From Pygmaiobacter massiliensis (GTDB lineage: Bacteria > Bacillota > Clostridia > Oscillospirales > Ruminococcaceae), in assembly GCF_900199435.1 (NCBI RefSeq), contig NZ_OAML01000002.1, forward strand, positions 744,001-808,000: 64,000 bases of DNA. Reading direction: 5' to 3'. Under the pieces are notes generated by a model, which worked only from the letters and a program-made list of their open reading frames with translations, did not search any database and was not told the origin of the DNA. Position numbers and translations under genes: made by a program. Every line of letters begins with the position of its first letter. The stretch's first letter is position 1. This document shows, piece by piece, positions 30,181 through 39,187 of this stretch.

Positions 30181-32514
30181 TCAAGACACAGTAACGACTA
30201 CTTTTTCTTCTTTTGCGTCTACAACAAATTCACATGCCGTGCTGCCGCTTACAATTTGGGCGGCAATTTCGTCCTCCACCTGTTTGCGAATTACCCGGCG
30301 CAGATCGCGCGCGCCAAACTTGCCGCCGCTGGCCGCTTTGCAAAGGGCAGCAAGACCGTCTTCGGTATAGCTGAGAGTTTTGCCTTTTGCTGCAAGTGGC
30401 TCTTTATATTCATCAAGCATCAATGCGGCAATGCGGCGCAGCTGCTCTTCGCCAAGCGGCTCAAAGCAGATAATTTCATCCACACGGCTCATAAACTCCG
30501 GGCGAAGGAAGTCGGAAAGTGCTTTCATTGTGCGGCTTTTGTTCATCTCCGACACAGTTTTAGCAAAGCCGGTCTCGCCTACTTTATCGCTGCTGCCAGC
30601 ATTGCTGGTCATGCAGATAACCGTATTTTCAAAGTTGACGGTACGGCCCTGTGCATCGTTAATCCGACCCTCATCGAGAATCTGGAGCAAGATGTTCATT
30701 ACGTCAGGATGTGCTTTTTCAATCTCGTCAAACAGCACTACACTGTATGGGCGGCGGCGCACCTTCTCGGTCAGCTGGCCTGCCTCATCGTAGCCCACAT
30801 AACCCGGGGGCGAACCGATGAGCCGAGAAACCGCATGCTTCTCCATAAACTCACTCATATCAAGGCGAATCAGCGGGTCAACGGTATCAAACAGCTCGCT
30901 GGCAAGGCGCTTAACGAGCTCTGTTTTACCAACACCGGTGGGGCCGACAAAGATAAAGCTGGCAGGACGGCGGCGGCCCGCGATGCCTGCACGGCTGCGC
31001 TTAATCGCTTTCGCAACAAGCTCTACCGCTTCGTTCTGGCCGATGATTTTCTTCTTCAGATTATCTTCCAGCGAGTTGATTTTCTGGAAATCAGTCTGCT
31101 GAATTTTGATGGCCGGAATCCCCGTCCAAAGCTCTACTACTTTGGCCACATCCTCAGGCTGCACGGCAATTTCGTCTACGGCAGCTTTTTTCTGCTCGTA
31201 TTCGTTTTCCATCCGCAGCAGCTCGCTTTTTAAAGTTGCCATACGCTCGTAGTCTGCGTTTTCTTTCTCTTCTTTCGCTTCAAGCTCTTCCTGCTCGGCT
31301 TTCAGCTCGGTGATTTTTTTGCCGAGGTTGACATACTCGGTAATCTCCGGGTGGCGCAGGCTGCAGCAAGCCGCAGATTCATCCAACAGGTCGATTGCTT
31401 TATCCGGCAAGAAGCGGTCAGTGATATAACGCTCCGACATTGTGACTGCTTGGTCTACAATGTCCGGGCTGATTTTTACGTAGTGATGCTTTTCGTAATA
31501 CTGCTTGATGCCCATCAGCACCGCAATCGTATCCGAAATGGAAGGTTCTTCTACTTTAACAGGCTGGAAACGGCGCTCCAGTGCCTGATCTTTTTCAATG
31601 TATTTGCGATATTCGGCAAAAGTGGTTGCGCCGATGACCTGGATTTCACCGCGGGAAAGGGCAGGCTTTAAGATGTTAGCAGCATTCATTGCGCCTTCTG
31701 AATCGCCTGCACCTGTGATGTTATGAATCTCGTCGATGAACAAGATGACGTTTCCGGCAGCTTTTACCTCTGATACCAAGCCTTTTACACGGCTTTCAAA
31801 CTGTCCGCGAAACTGGGTGCCTGCCACAAGTGCGGTCAGGTCAAGCAGGTAAATTTCTTTATCTGCAAGGCGGCTGGGCACATCGCCTGCCACAATACGC
31901 AATGCAATGCCTTCTGCAATCGCCGTTTTACCAACGCCCGCTTCACCAATGAGGCAGGGGTTGTTTTTCTGGCGGCGAGAAAGAATCTGGATGGTACGGT
32001 AAATCTCTTTATCGCGGCCAATAATGTTATCCAGTTTACCCGCCGACGCTTTGCTGGTCAGGTTTTCGCAATAGGTATCCAAAAACTTGCGTTTTTTGCC
32101 CTTTTCTTTGGCTTTCGGGTCTTTTTTTGCTGTGGTTTCACTTTTTTCTTCCAGCGGGGTGAACTCTGCATCTTGCGCACCCATTTTACCAAGGTTGCCA
32201 AAAATATTAAACGGGAAGGTAGCGTTGCCGCCCGGGGTAAAATCGCCCTCTGCATCGGTATCGTCCTCAGACTCCACCGGCTCGCCGTCGGTTTCCATCC
32301 CTTCCATCCCGTTTTGCATAAAGTTCATCATCTGGTTTTCCATATTTTCGAGGTCATCGCCCGAGATGCCAAACTGCTTCATCAGGTCATCGACTGGTTT
32401 GATGCCCAGCTCTTTGGCACAGGTGAGGCAGTAGCCCTCCGACTTTTGCTCGCCGCCGTCCATACGCTGTACGAATACAACTGCGGGGCGTTTTTTACAT
32501 CTCACACATAACAT
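30181..32514 (-). CDS. clpE: ClpE-type AAA+ protease ATPase/unfoldase
   Basis: 777 residues. The N-terminal zinc finger (C3, C6, C29, C32) replaces the usual ClpC N domain and defines the ClpE type. A long acidic linker (about 50-145) follows. AAA-1 holds Walker A GEAGVGKT (190-197) and Walker B LFIDEIHN (about 259-266); AAA-2 has GPTGVGKTE and [12 protein letters not shown], with a UVR-like coiled coil between. It unfolds misfolded proteins for ClpP after heat or oxidative stress. It lies 22 bases behind the cvpA-like gene. No clear CtsR heptad repeat was seen upstream. Confidence 0.87.
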   Translation of the reverse strand: MLCVRCKKRPAVVFVQRMDGGEQKSEGYCLTCAKELGIKPVDDLMKQFGISGDDLENMENQMMNFMQNGMEGMETDGEPVESEDDTDAEGDFTPGGNATFPFNIFGNLGKMGAQDAEFTPLEEKSETTAKKDPKAKEKGKKRKFLDTYCENLTSKASAGKLDNIIGRDKEIYRTIQILSRRQKNNPCLIGEAGVGKTAIAEGIALRIVAGDVPSRLADKEIYLLDLTALVAGTQFRGQFESRVKGLVSEVKAAGNVILFIDEIHNITGAGDSEGAMNAANILKPALSRGEIQVIGATTFAEYRKYIEKDQALERRFQPVKVEEPSISDTIAVLMGIKQYYEKHHYVKISPDIVDQAVTMSERYITDRFLPDKAIDLLDESAACCSLRHPEITEYVNLGKKITELKAEQEELEAKEEKENADYERMATLKSELLRMENEYEQKKAAVDEIAVQPEDVAKVVELWTGIPAIKIQQTDFQKINSLEDNLKKKIIGQNEAVELVAKAIKRSRAGIAGRRRPASFIFVGPTGVGKTELVKRLASELFDTVDPLIRLDMSEFMEKHAVSRLIGSPPGYVGYDEAGQLTEKVRRRPYSVVLFDEIEKAHPDVMNILLQILDEGRINDAQGRTVNFENTVICMTSNAGSSDKVGETGFAKTVSEMNKSRTMKALSDFLRPEFMSRVDEIICFEPLGEEQLRRIAALMLDEYKEPLAAKGKTLSYTEDGLAALCKAASGGKFGARDLRRVIRKQVEDEIAAQIVSGSTACEFVVDAKEEKVVVTVS

Positions 32515-32536
32515 GAGTCACTTCTCCTTTATGGGT

Positions 32537-33229
32537 TTATACAAACGGGTTATAACTTGCAAACAGCCGGTAAAAGAAACTATTCTCCAGCGTTGCACTG
32601 CTAAACCAGGAAAGATTGTCGCCGGTGATAACCACAACGGCCCAAGCCCCACAAAGCAGCAACATTACATAAATAATGCCCAGCACCAAACCCGCAACAG
32701 TGCCAAACAAACGATTCACATCTCCGACCAGCGGCACGCGGTTTAAATTGATAAAGGCCGCCGCCACAAAACGTACAACAAAAGAGCAAACAGCGAAGGT
32801 GACAAAAAACACCATTACGCTGATGATCGGCAAAAATAAAGGTGCAATCACATTATCCACAATCTGCGCTGCAATATCCGGGGTGGTGGTATCCAGCATC
32901 TGGGCCAACTTATCTGCCCCGCCCAAAAGCTGCGCTACCAGCTCTTGTGGAAGAATGGGTACGAGCTTATCCACAATGTTCTGAATGGTCATCTGCCCGC
33001 CTGAGGCAATCATTTCTGAAGTTTGGCGAATGAGACTGCCTTTGAAAAAGCGCTCAAACACTTCTGGCGAGAGGTGCCCCGAAACATAATAAGCAGCAAA
33101 CATAGACACTGCCATGCCCCCAAGGCGAAGCAGCGTAGTTACCAGCCCGCGCCGTGCTGCGGTAATTACCGTGCCAACCAGCACAACGGCAAGTGCGATG
33201 TCTAATATAAGTGCGGCATTGAACGACAT
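32537..33229 (-). CDS. CvpA family membrane protein
   Basis: 230 residues with four likely spans: about 8-24 (LILDIALAVVLVGTVIT), 30-50, 133-158 (PLFLPIISVMVFFVTFAVCSFVVRF) and 180-203 (FGTVAGLVLGIIYVMLLLCGAW). The opening LDIALAVVLVGTVITAARRGLV and the second-half VPLVGDVNRLFGTVAGLVLG are CvpA-family marks. CvpA-like proteins affect envelope stress and, in E. coli, colicin V export. It is the first gene of a two-gene unit with clpE; the ribosome site is AAAGGAG. Confidence 0.8.
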   Translation of the reverse strand: MSFNAALILDIALAVVLVGTVITAARRGLVTTLLRLGGMAVSMFAAYYVSGHLSPEVFERFFKGSLIRQTSEMIASGGQMTIQNIVDKLVPILPQELVAQLLGGADKLAQMLDTTTPDIAAQIVDNVIAPLFLPIISVMVFFVTFAVCSFVVRFVAAAFINLNRVPLVGDVNRLFGTVAGLVLGIIYVMLLLCGAWAVVVITGDNLSWFSSATLENSFFYRLFASYNPFV

Positions 33230-33377
33230 GTTAACACTCCTTTATGCACCTTTCGGCCAAAGCTGAAGGTACCAATAAAAATAGCTTTCTTGAGTGTAGA
33301 CCATATCTGATGTAACGCGCAACAAAAAAACATAGAAATTTGCCGTTAGATTGATTTTAACACACAAATATGGCCTG

Positions 33378-34574
33378 TTATTCTATTAATTGTAAAATTT
33401 CTTTAGCAGTCACCACAAGCGGGTGCTTAGCATCTATCAAAACACTGCCTTTGGTTTCTAAGTCGTACTGTTTTTGCGGTACTCCCAATAAGTCGTATTC
33501 GCGCACGGTAGATTCGTTTAATACATAAACAGCTTCGTTTTTCAGCATAACGTCTTTGACGGAATACCCAAGTGCAATATTACAAACCGGTTGCATCTCA
33601 CTGTCTATCACAGTGCAGCGGTTAATAGCGACTCGTTTTTCATCGCCAAATACCAGCGCAATGTTTTTGCGGGCAATATCCATAGCCAGCAGAGTTTGCC
33701 CGCCGTAGTCATATCTGGCCCGCTCTGCGCCGGTGGTACAATCATATGTTGCCACAAACCGGTCTGATACCACCAGGATTGTTTTCGTATCGAGGTAGCG
33801 TGCATCCAGCACCACTGCGCCCGGCAGCGAAACTTCTGCAACCTGGTTCTCTTCGCGTATGTCATAAAAACGCAGTTTTGTTCCAAAATCGCCGTTGCTG
33901 ACCTGCATGCAGGCTGCGGCAAACCGTTTGCCGTCGCTTGCAAAATGAATGCTGACGGGATATTCTTCGGCGAGGTAGCAATAGTAACTCTCATTGAAGC
34001 TGGCATCATATACCGTAATTTCTGAGAGATACCGTTCTGATTTTGTCGCAACGGCCATTGCACCGCCGTCGGACATCCCCACCGTTATAATCGGATAATC
34101 GTAAGTCTTATCGAGCAGGTTGCGGCTGCGAGACTCGACTTTGAGCTCCTTGCCTCCGCGGTTATAAATACAAACGCGGGCATTGCCCATGGTAAATGCC
34201 GGGTCGGCATAGCCGTGCGGCACCCGGCGCAGTTCTTTGGCACTGGGCGAATACAGCACGAGGTCGCTTTGGTCCAGCAGTGCTGCGCCGCCCACCAAGC
34301 CTTCTGCGCGAACCAGATTCTGAGTATCATTGCGCATCGGCCAGCCCTCACCGGGGAACATTGCACTTTGGGCCGTATCTAATAACTCCGACAAAAAGTT
34401 GATAGAAGGCGCAAACAATCCGCCCAGATAAGCCAGCACCGCGGCAAGCACCAACACCAGCAATGCTGCGGTGCGCAGGCGCTTTTCGTGGCGGCGGCGG
34501 CGAATCTGTTCAATTTTACTCATATCACTGCCGCGGCGGTTTGCGGTGGCAGTATCTTGTTTTTTCTGTTCCAT
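33378..34574 (-). CDS. DUF5711 membrane-anchored beta-propeller-like protein
   Basis: From the ATG at 34574 (AAAGGG upstream) the protein has 398 residues. A basic N-terminus (KIEQIRRRRHEKRLR) precedes one span (about 36-54, TAALLVLVLAAVLAYLGGLF), then about 340 extracytoplasmic residues with repeated short beta phrases of the propeller type (DLVLYSPSAKELRRV, SEITVYDASFNESYY, TKLRFYDIREENQVA, RFVATYDCTTGAERA). DUF5711 proteins are widespread in Clostridia but have no assigned job. It is separated from truA by 123 bases. Confidence 0.75.
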   Translation of the reverse strand: MEQKKQDTATANRRGSDMSKIEQIRRRRHEKRLRTAALLVLVLAAVLAYLGGLFAPSINFLSELLDTAQSAMFPGEGWPMRNDTQNLVRAEGLVGGAALLDQSDLVLYSPSAKELRRVPHGYADPAFTMGNARVCIYNRGGKELKVESRSRNLLDKTYDYPIITVGMSDGGAMAVATKSERYLSEITVYDASFNESYYCYLAEEYPVSIHFASDGKRFAAACMQVSNGDFGTKLRFYDIREENQVAEVSLPGAVVLDARYLDTKTILVVSDRFVATYDCTTGAERARYDYGGQTLLAMDIARKNIALVFGDEKRVAINRCTVIDSEMQPVCNIALGYSVKDVMLKNEAVYVLNESTVREYDLLGVPQKQYDLETKGSVLIDAKHPLVVTAKEILQLIE

Positions 34575-34697
34575 AAAGGAGCCCTTTCGGTATGGTGTGC
34601 GTTGCAAAATTCCCTGCCGTTCACTTTGCTGGAAGCGAAAGTGGCTGGCAGTGCAGCGCACCGGGCAAATAAAACCTGCCGCGAAAGCCGCAAAGAT

Positions 34698-35471
34698 TTA
34701 TTCGTCGCCCAGTGCTTTTGCGTCGTACTCTACGCGGTAGAGGAAAAGCCCCTTCGCAGGGGCTGTGGGGCCAGCAGTGCTGCGGTCGCAGGCTGCCACA
34801 ATGCCGGGTAAGGCAGTTGCAGAAAGTCGGCCTGCACCCACCTCTGCCAGGGTGCCCGCAATAATTCTTACCATATTATAAAGGTAACCATCGGCGGTAA
34901 TCAAAATACGGATTTCGTCCCCATGCCTGGTTACGGCACATTCGGTTACAGTGCGCACCGTAGAGCCGCCCTGTTGCTCGATGGTACTGCCAGCAGACAT
35001 AAACGAGGCAAAATCGTGCTGCCCCACCAATGCCGCTGCCGCTTTTTGCATGGCATCTGCATCAAGCGGGGCATTAATGCGCCAACTGAGTCCCGCTTCA
35101 AATGGTGATTCAATGGGACTATTTAAAATACGATACAGGTACGTTTTTGACTTCGCGCTGTACCGTGCATGAAACTCCTCGGGTACCTCTCGCGCAGAGC
35201 AAACGCGGATATCTGCCGGTAAATGTGCATTGAGCGCAAGTGGCAGTTTGATGCAAGGGATATTAGCATCGGTAAAAAAGCTAACCGAATAGGCCACGGC
35301 ATGAACGCCGGAATCTGTGCGGGAGCAGCCTTTGATTTCTTCTCTTACGCCCAGCAATTTTTCCAGTGCATCCTGCAACGTCTGTGCTACGGTTTTGGCA
35401 TTGCTTTGTACCTGAAAGCCATGGTAGGCACTGCCGCGAAAAGCAATTGTCAATAAAATATGTCGTCTCAT
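34698..35471 (-). CDS. truA: tRNA pseudouridine(38-40) synthase TruA
   Basis: 257 residues from the ATG overlapping the ecfT stop (TATGA). The catalytic motif is GCSRTDSGVHA with Asp near 51; further TruA marks are AFRGSAYHGFQVQ, FHARYSAKSKTYLYRI and GDGYLYNMVR-like DGYLYNMVRIIAGTL. It makes pseudouridine in the anticodon arm of many tRNAs. The coupling of truA behind the ECF genes is a common arrangement in Firmicutes. Confidence 0.95.
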   Translation of the reverse strand: MRRHILLTIAFRGSAYHGFQVQSNAKTVAQTLQDALEKLLGVREEIKGCSRTDSGVHAVAYSVSFFTDANIPCIKLPLALNAHLPADIRVCSAREVPEEFHARYSAKSKTYLYRILNSPIESPFEAGLSWRINAPLDADAMQKAAAALVGQHDFASFMSAGSTIEQQGGSTVRTVTECAVTRHGDEIRILITADGYLYNMVRIIAGTLAEVGAGRLSATALPGIVAACDRSTAGPTAPAKGLFLYRVEYDAKALGDE

Positions 35472-36283
35472 AACGGCAACATCGTCATAATGCGGCCAGA
35501 AAAGCCGATGAGCACAAAAATAGCCGTGCAGGAAAGGGTCAGCACCACATCCATGCCGCCAAGTTTCAGCTCTTTTAAGCGGGTACGGCCTTCGCCGCCA
35601 TGGTAGCAGCGGCATTCCATGGCCATGGCCAGTTCATCCGCGCGGCGAAATGCCGAGATAAACAGCGGAATCAGCACCGGCACGAGCGCTTTTACACGAT
35701 CTTTGAGGCTGCCGGTATCCAGCTCTGCACCGCGTGCTTTTTGAGCGGACATGATTTTATCCGTTTCTTCGATGAGGGTCGGGATGAAACGCAGCGCAAT
35801 GGTCATCATCATCGCCAGCTCATGTACCGGCAGATGCAGCTTTGCGAGCGGCTTCATCAGTCGTTCCATGGCATCGGTCAGCACAATGGGGCTGGTGGTA
35901 TAGGTCAGCAGGCTGGTGCCTGCAATCAGGCAGATGATACGCACCGTCATGATTGCGATATTGCGCAGACCCTCTTTGGTGATGGTGATAATCCACCACT
36001 GAAATACCGGTGTGCCCGGAACAAAAAACAGGTTCAGCAGTGCGGTAAAAATAACGATGGGCAAAATCGGTTTTAAGCTTTTACCGATGAGCCGCAGTGG
36101 AATTTGTGATATGCCGTAAGCAAGCACGAGGAACAGCACCGAAATGGTAAGGCCTAAAAAGTTGGAGCCGACAAACAGCATAACAATATAAGCAATCGTA
36201 AGAATCAGCTTGGCGCGAGGATCCATTTTATGGATGACCGATTCGCCGGGAAAATGCTGGCCGATGGTAATATCTTTAAGCAT
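35468..36283 (-). CDS. ecfT: ECF transporter transmembrane component EcfT
   Basis: 271 residues from the ATG overlapping the end of ecfA2. The opening LKDITIGQHFPGESVIHKMDPRAKLI is typical, followed by five to six spans. The coupling-helix signatures are visible as AQKARGAELDTGS and AMECRCYHGG, the two ARG-type motifs that contact the ATPases. It forms the T subunit of a group II energy-coupling module, shared by separate S components such as the NiaX encoded at 48618-49169. Confidence 0.95.
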   Translation of the reverse strand: MLKDITIGQHFPGESVIHKMDPRAKLILTIAYIVMLFVGSNFLGLTISVLFLVLAYGISQIPLRLIGKSLKPILPIVIFTALLNLFFVPGTPVFQWWIITITKEGLRNIAIMTVRIICLIAGTSLLTYTTSPIVLTDAMERLMKPLAKLHLPVHELAMMMTIALRFIPTLIEETDKIMSAQKARGAELDTGSLKDRVKALVPVLIPLFISAFRRADELAMAMECRCYHGGEGRTRLKELKLGGMDVVLTLSCTAIFVLIGFSGRIMTMLPL

Positions 36284-37148
36284 GCGGCGCGCCCCCTTTC
36301 TTTGCAAGCGCTTCGAGAATGCGGTCGCGCGCATATTTTACGGTGTAAACGTCGGTGGGCACCTCTGCGCCAAGTTCTTTCATCTTTAAGAAGATTTTGG
36401 TCACTTCCGGTACCGAAAGGCCCAGCTCTACCAGCTCGTCTGCACGCGCAAAAATATTCTCGGTTCGGTCAAACATCGCAACTTCGCCTGCCTGCAATAC
36501 CAGCACGCGGTCTGCAAACTTTGCAATATCTTCCATCGAGTGAGAAACCAGTACCACGGTGGTGCCGGTTTCTTTATGGTAGCGCTTCACCTGGCTCAAA
36601 ATCATCTCGCGGCCTTCGGGGTCAAGCCCGGCAGCAGGCTCATCGAGCACAAGCACTTCGGGCTCCATTGCCAGCACACCGGCAATGGCAACGCGGCGTT
36701 TTTGTCCGCCAGAAAGCTCAAACGGAGAGCGCTCCATCATCTCTTGTGAAAGGCCGACAAATTTGGCAGCGCGCATGACGCGAGCGTGAATTTCATCTTC
36801 CGGCAAGCCCATATTTTTGGGGCCGAAAGAGATATCTTTATAGATGGTTTCTTCAAACAGCTGGTATTCCGGGTACTGGAACACCAGACCAACCTTAAAA
36901 CGGAACTGGCGAATTTTAGAAGGCTCTGCCCAAATATCTACACCGTCGATATACAGTTTACCTTCGGTGGGGCGCAGCAGCCCATTAAAATGAGTGATTA
37001 GGGTAGATTTTCCACAGCCCGTCGGCCCGATAACGCCAACGAACTCGCCCTTTTCAATTTCTATATTAATGCCGTTAACAGCGGTGGTTGCACCGGGCAG
37101 CCCTGCGCCGTACACGTACTTTAAGTTTTCTGTTTTTATGACTGACAT
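36276..37148 (-). CDS. ecfA2: ECF transporter ATPase EcfA2
   Basis: 290 residues. Walker A is GPTGCGKST (about 41-49), Q-loop VFQYPEYQLFEETI, signature ELSGGQKRRVAIAG, Walker B VLVLDEPAAGLDP and H-loop VLVSHSMEDIA. The YPEYQLFE phrase after the Q-loop is characteristic of EcfA2 in contrast to NPDNQ in EcfA1. It pairs with EcfA1 to power substrate import. Confidence 0.95.
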   Translation of the reverse strand: MSVIKTENLKYVYGAGLPGATTAVNGINIEIEKGEFVGVIGPTGCGKSTLITHFNGLLRPTEGKLYIDGVDIWAEPSKIRQFRFKVGLVFQYPEYQLFEETIYKDISFGPKNMGLPEDEIHARVMRAAKFVGLSQEMMERSPFELSGGQKRRVAIAGVLAMEPEVLVLDEPAAGLDPEGREMILSQVKRYHKETGTTVVLVSHSMEDIAKFADRVLVLQAGEVAMFDRTENIFARADELVELGLSVPEVTKIFLKMKELGAEVPTDVYTVKYARDRILEALAKKGGAPHA

Positions 37149-37203
37149 TTGTTGTCCCCTTTTTGGCAGATCGGCGTCCCCTCGGCTCGCCGTAGGCCTT
37201 GTC

Positions 37204-38043
37204 CTATTTCAGCAATGCAGCCAGCGCCGCTGCACACTCTTCTGCACCAATAATCGTTTCCGGCAAATCCACACCGGCTGCCCGCAGCTCATCGCAAAGC
37301 TCTTTGGCCTGGGGCACATCCAGCTTATAAGCGCGAATTTTATCCGAGTCACGGAATACCTCCGGCGGAGTGCCCTCCAGCACCACATGTCCGTCGTTCA
37401 TCACAATCACGCGGTCTGCCAGCACAGCTTCTTCCATGTAATGGGTAATCATCACCACCGTGATGCCAAACTCATGATTCAGCTTTTGTACTGTACGCAT
37501 TACTTTATCGCGGCCAATCGGGTCCAGCATGGCAGTGGATTCATCCATAATCAGGCAATCCGGCCGCATGGCGATAACGCCGGCAATGGCTACGCGCTGC
37601 TTCTGTCCGCCCGAAAGCTTGTGCGGCGCTTTGTCTTTGTGTTTAAAGATGCCTGCCATCTGCATGGCCTCGTCTACGCGCGCACGCATCTCTGGCTGAG
37701 GCACACCCAGGTTTTCCAGTGCAAACGCCACATCCTCTTCTACGATAGTTGCGACAATCTGGTTATCCGGGTTTTGGAATACCATACCCACTTTTTGGCG
37801 AATGTCATAGATGCGCTCTTCATCCTGAGTATTGATTTCTTCTACCCATACTGTGCCCTTTTCGGGCAGCAAAATCGCATTAAAATGCTTTGCCAGGGTG
37901 CTTTTTCCACAGCCGTTGGCACCCAGTACAGCGATAAATTCGCCTTTTCGTATCTCTACAGACACATCATCCAGCACCGGTTTTGCGTTTTGCGCATACC
38001 GAAACAAAATATGGTCCGCTTCGAGCATTCGGTTCTCTATCAT
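37204..38043 (-). CDS. ecfA1: ECF transporter ATPase EcfA1
   Basis: 279 residues from ATG 38043 (AAAGGA upstream; a longer frame to 38304 lacks a ribosome site and would run into the neighbouring gene). Walker A is GANGCGKST, Q-loop VFQNPDNQIVATIVEEDVAF, signature KLSGGQKQRVAIAGV, Walker B LIMDESTAMLDPIG and H-loop MITHYMEEA. These are EcfA1 marks. It is first in ecfA1-ecfA2-ecfT-truA. Confidence 0.95.
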   Translation of the reverse strand: MIENRMLEADHILFRYAQNAKPVLDDVSVEIRKGEFIAVLGANGCGKSTLAKHFNAILLPEKGTVWVEEINTQDEERIYDIRQKVGMVFQNPDNQIVATIVEEDVAFALENLGVPQPEMRARVDEAMQMAGIFKHKDKAPHKLSGGQKQRVAIAGVIAMRPDCLIMDESTAMLDPIGRDKVMRTVQKLNHEFGITVVMITHYMEEAVLADRVIVMNDGHVVLEGTPPEVFRDSDKIRAYKLDVPQAKELCDELRAAGVDLPETIIGAEECAAALAALLK

Positions 38044-38257
38044 TGTAACCGTTCCTTTCTGGGGTAACTGCCGCGGGCCTGTCCTGTTTTTTTCACGCTG
38101 GCGCGGTGCGGCAGCGGCGACACAGTGCAAAGCTCTGTGCCGCCTTTGCATACTGCCCGCCAAGCGGTGCAGCTGCAACTTTCCCATCTTGTATCTTATT
38201 GATTCATTTTTATTTAAAGCAATATTGCTTTGTTGCGCCTGCTCTTTGTGTCGCTTT
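38044..38257 (-). promoter_or_regulatory. Leader region upstream of ecfA1 with hairpins
   Basis: No gene is seen. A perfect palindrome AAAGCAATATTGCTTT lies near 38216-38231. A 10-base stem sits at 38116-38125 and 38135-38144 with a 9-base loop; its one A-C mismatch on the plus strand becomes G-U in the minus-strand RNA, so the hairpin fits the ecfA1 transcript. It does not match any riboswitch that I recognise. Confidence 0.35.
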
Positions 38258-39127
38258 TCAGGCGTTTTCAATCCAAAGGCTGGTGGCGCCTGCCGGTACT
38301 GCACCGCCGGTCGCCGTTACCGGCAAGCCGATTTCATCGCTGCAAGTGGTGCCGCCGTAACGGCCGCAAAGCTCGGTTTTAAGCATATACTCCATTACCG
38401 CAGGTGAAAGCCCGGTGGTGTAGCTATTGACAGCCACAAACAGCGGCGTTTCACTCAAAATACCACAGCAGGCATTCATCAGCTCGTAAATGCTGTCCTC
38501 CAGCTTCCATATCTCGCCGGAAGGTCCGCGTCCATAACTGGGCGGGTCCATAATAATTGCATCGTAGGTGTTGCCGCGGCGTGCTTCCCGCGCGACAAAC
38601 TTTCCGCAGTCATCTACAATCCAGCGAATTGGGTGGTCGGCAAGGCCGGAGAGGGCAGCGTTTTCGCGCGCCCAGGCAACCATGCCTTTGCTGGCATCCA
38701 CATGGCAGACCGAAGCCCCCGCTGCGGCGCAGGCAAGGCTGGCACCGCCGGTGTACCCGAACAGGTTAAGCACTTTAATGGGGCGGCCCGCTTTTTGAAT
38801 CAGCGAGCGGTAGAGGTCCCAGTTGACAGCCTGCTCCGGAAAAATGCCGGTGTGTTTAAAGCCGGTCGGCGAAACCTTTAACGTAAGGTCGCCATAGTGC
38901 AGCTGCCATTCATCCGCCATGCGGCGCTTTTTCTCCCACTGTCCGCCGCCTGCCGCGCTGCGGTGATATACTGCGTCGGCTTTGCTCCACATCGGGGTTT
39001 TTTGCGGAAAATGCCAGACCACCTGCGGATCCGGGCGCACCAGAATCGTATTGCCCCAACGCTCTAAGCGGTTGCCATCGGTGGCATCCAGCAGTTCATA
39101 TTCTTTCCATTCGCTTGCTAAGCGCAT
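38258..39127 (-). CDS. Class I SAM methyltransferase, RlmI/RlmK-like
   Basis: About 289 residues. The N-terminal part is a small beta domain (EWKEYELLDATDGNRLERWG). The Rossmann part has LNLFGYTGGASLACAAAGASVCHVD (SAM motif I) and the catalytic-type IMDPPSYGRGPSGEIW, as in the 23S rRNA m5C methyltransferase RlmI and relatives. The PUA domain of E. coli RlmI is lacking, so the target may differ. The start is taken at ATG 39127 with GAAAGGA 12 bases upstream; ATGs at 39139 and 39148 are alternatives. Confidence 0.8.
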   Translation of the reverse strand: MRLASEWKEYELLDATDGNRLERWGNTILVRPDPQVVWHFPQKTPMWSKADAVYHRSAAGGGQWEKKRRMADEWQLHYGDLTLKVSPTGFKHTGIFPEQAVNWDLYRSLIQKAGRPIKVLNLFGYTGGASLACAAAGASVCHVDASKGMVAWARENAALSGLADHPIRWIVDDCGKFVAREARRGNTYDAIIMDPPSYGRGPSGEIWKLEDSIYELMNACCGILSETPLFVAVNSYTTGLSPAVMEYMLKTELCGRYGGTTCSDEIGLPVTATGGAVPAGATSLWIENA

Positions 39128-39187
39128 ATTTTTGGACATTCCTTTCATTGGGCCTGCCGGGCTGCGGCAGACGAATCGTCTGGGCGA

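Noticed and set aside
30139-31233. 364-codon plus-strand ORF antisense to clpE
   Set aside because: The minus-strand ClpE frame is full of conserved AAA+ motifs; the antisense frame has no recognisable domain and is a by-product of its codon usage.
33230-33377. CtsR operator upstream of cvpA-clpE
   Set aside because: No tandem GGTCAAA-type heptads could be found in the 148 bases before the unit.
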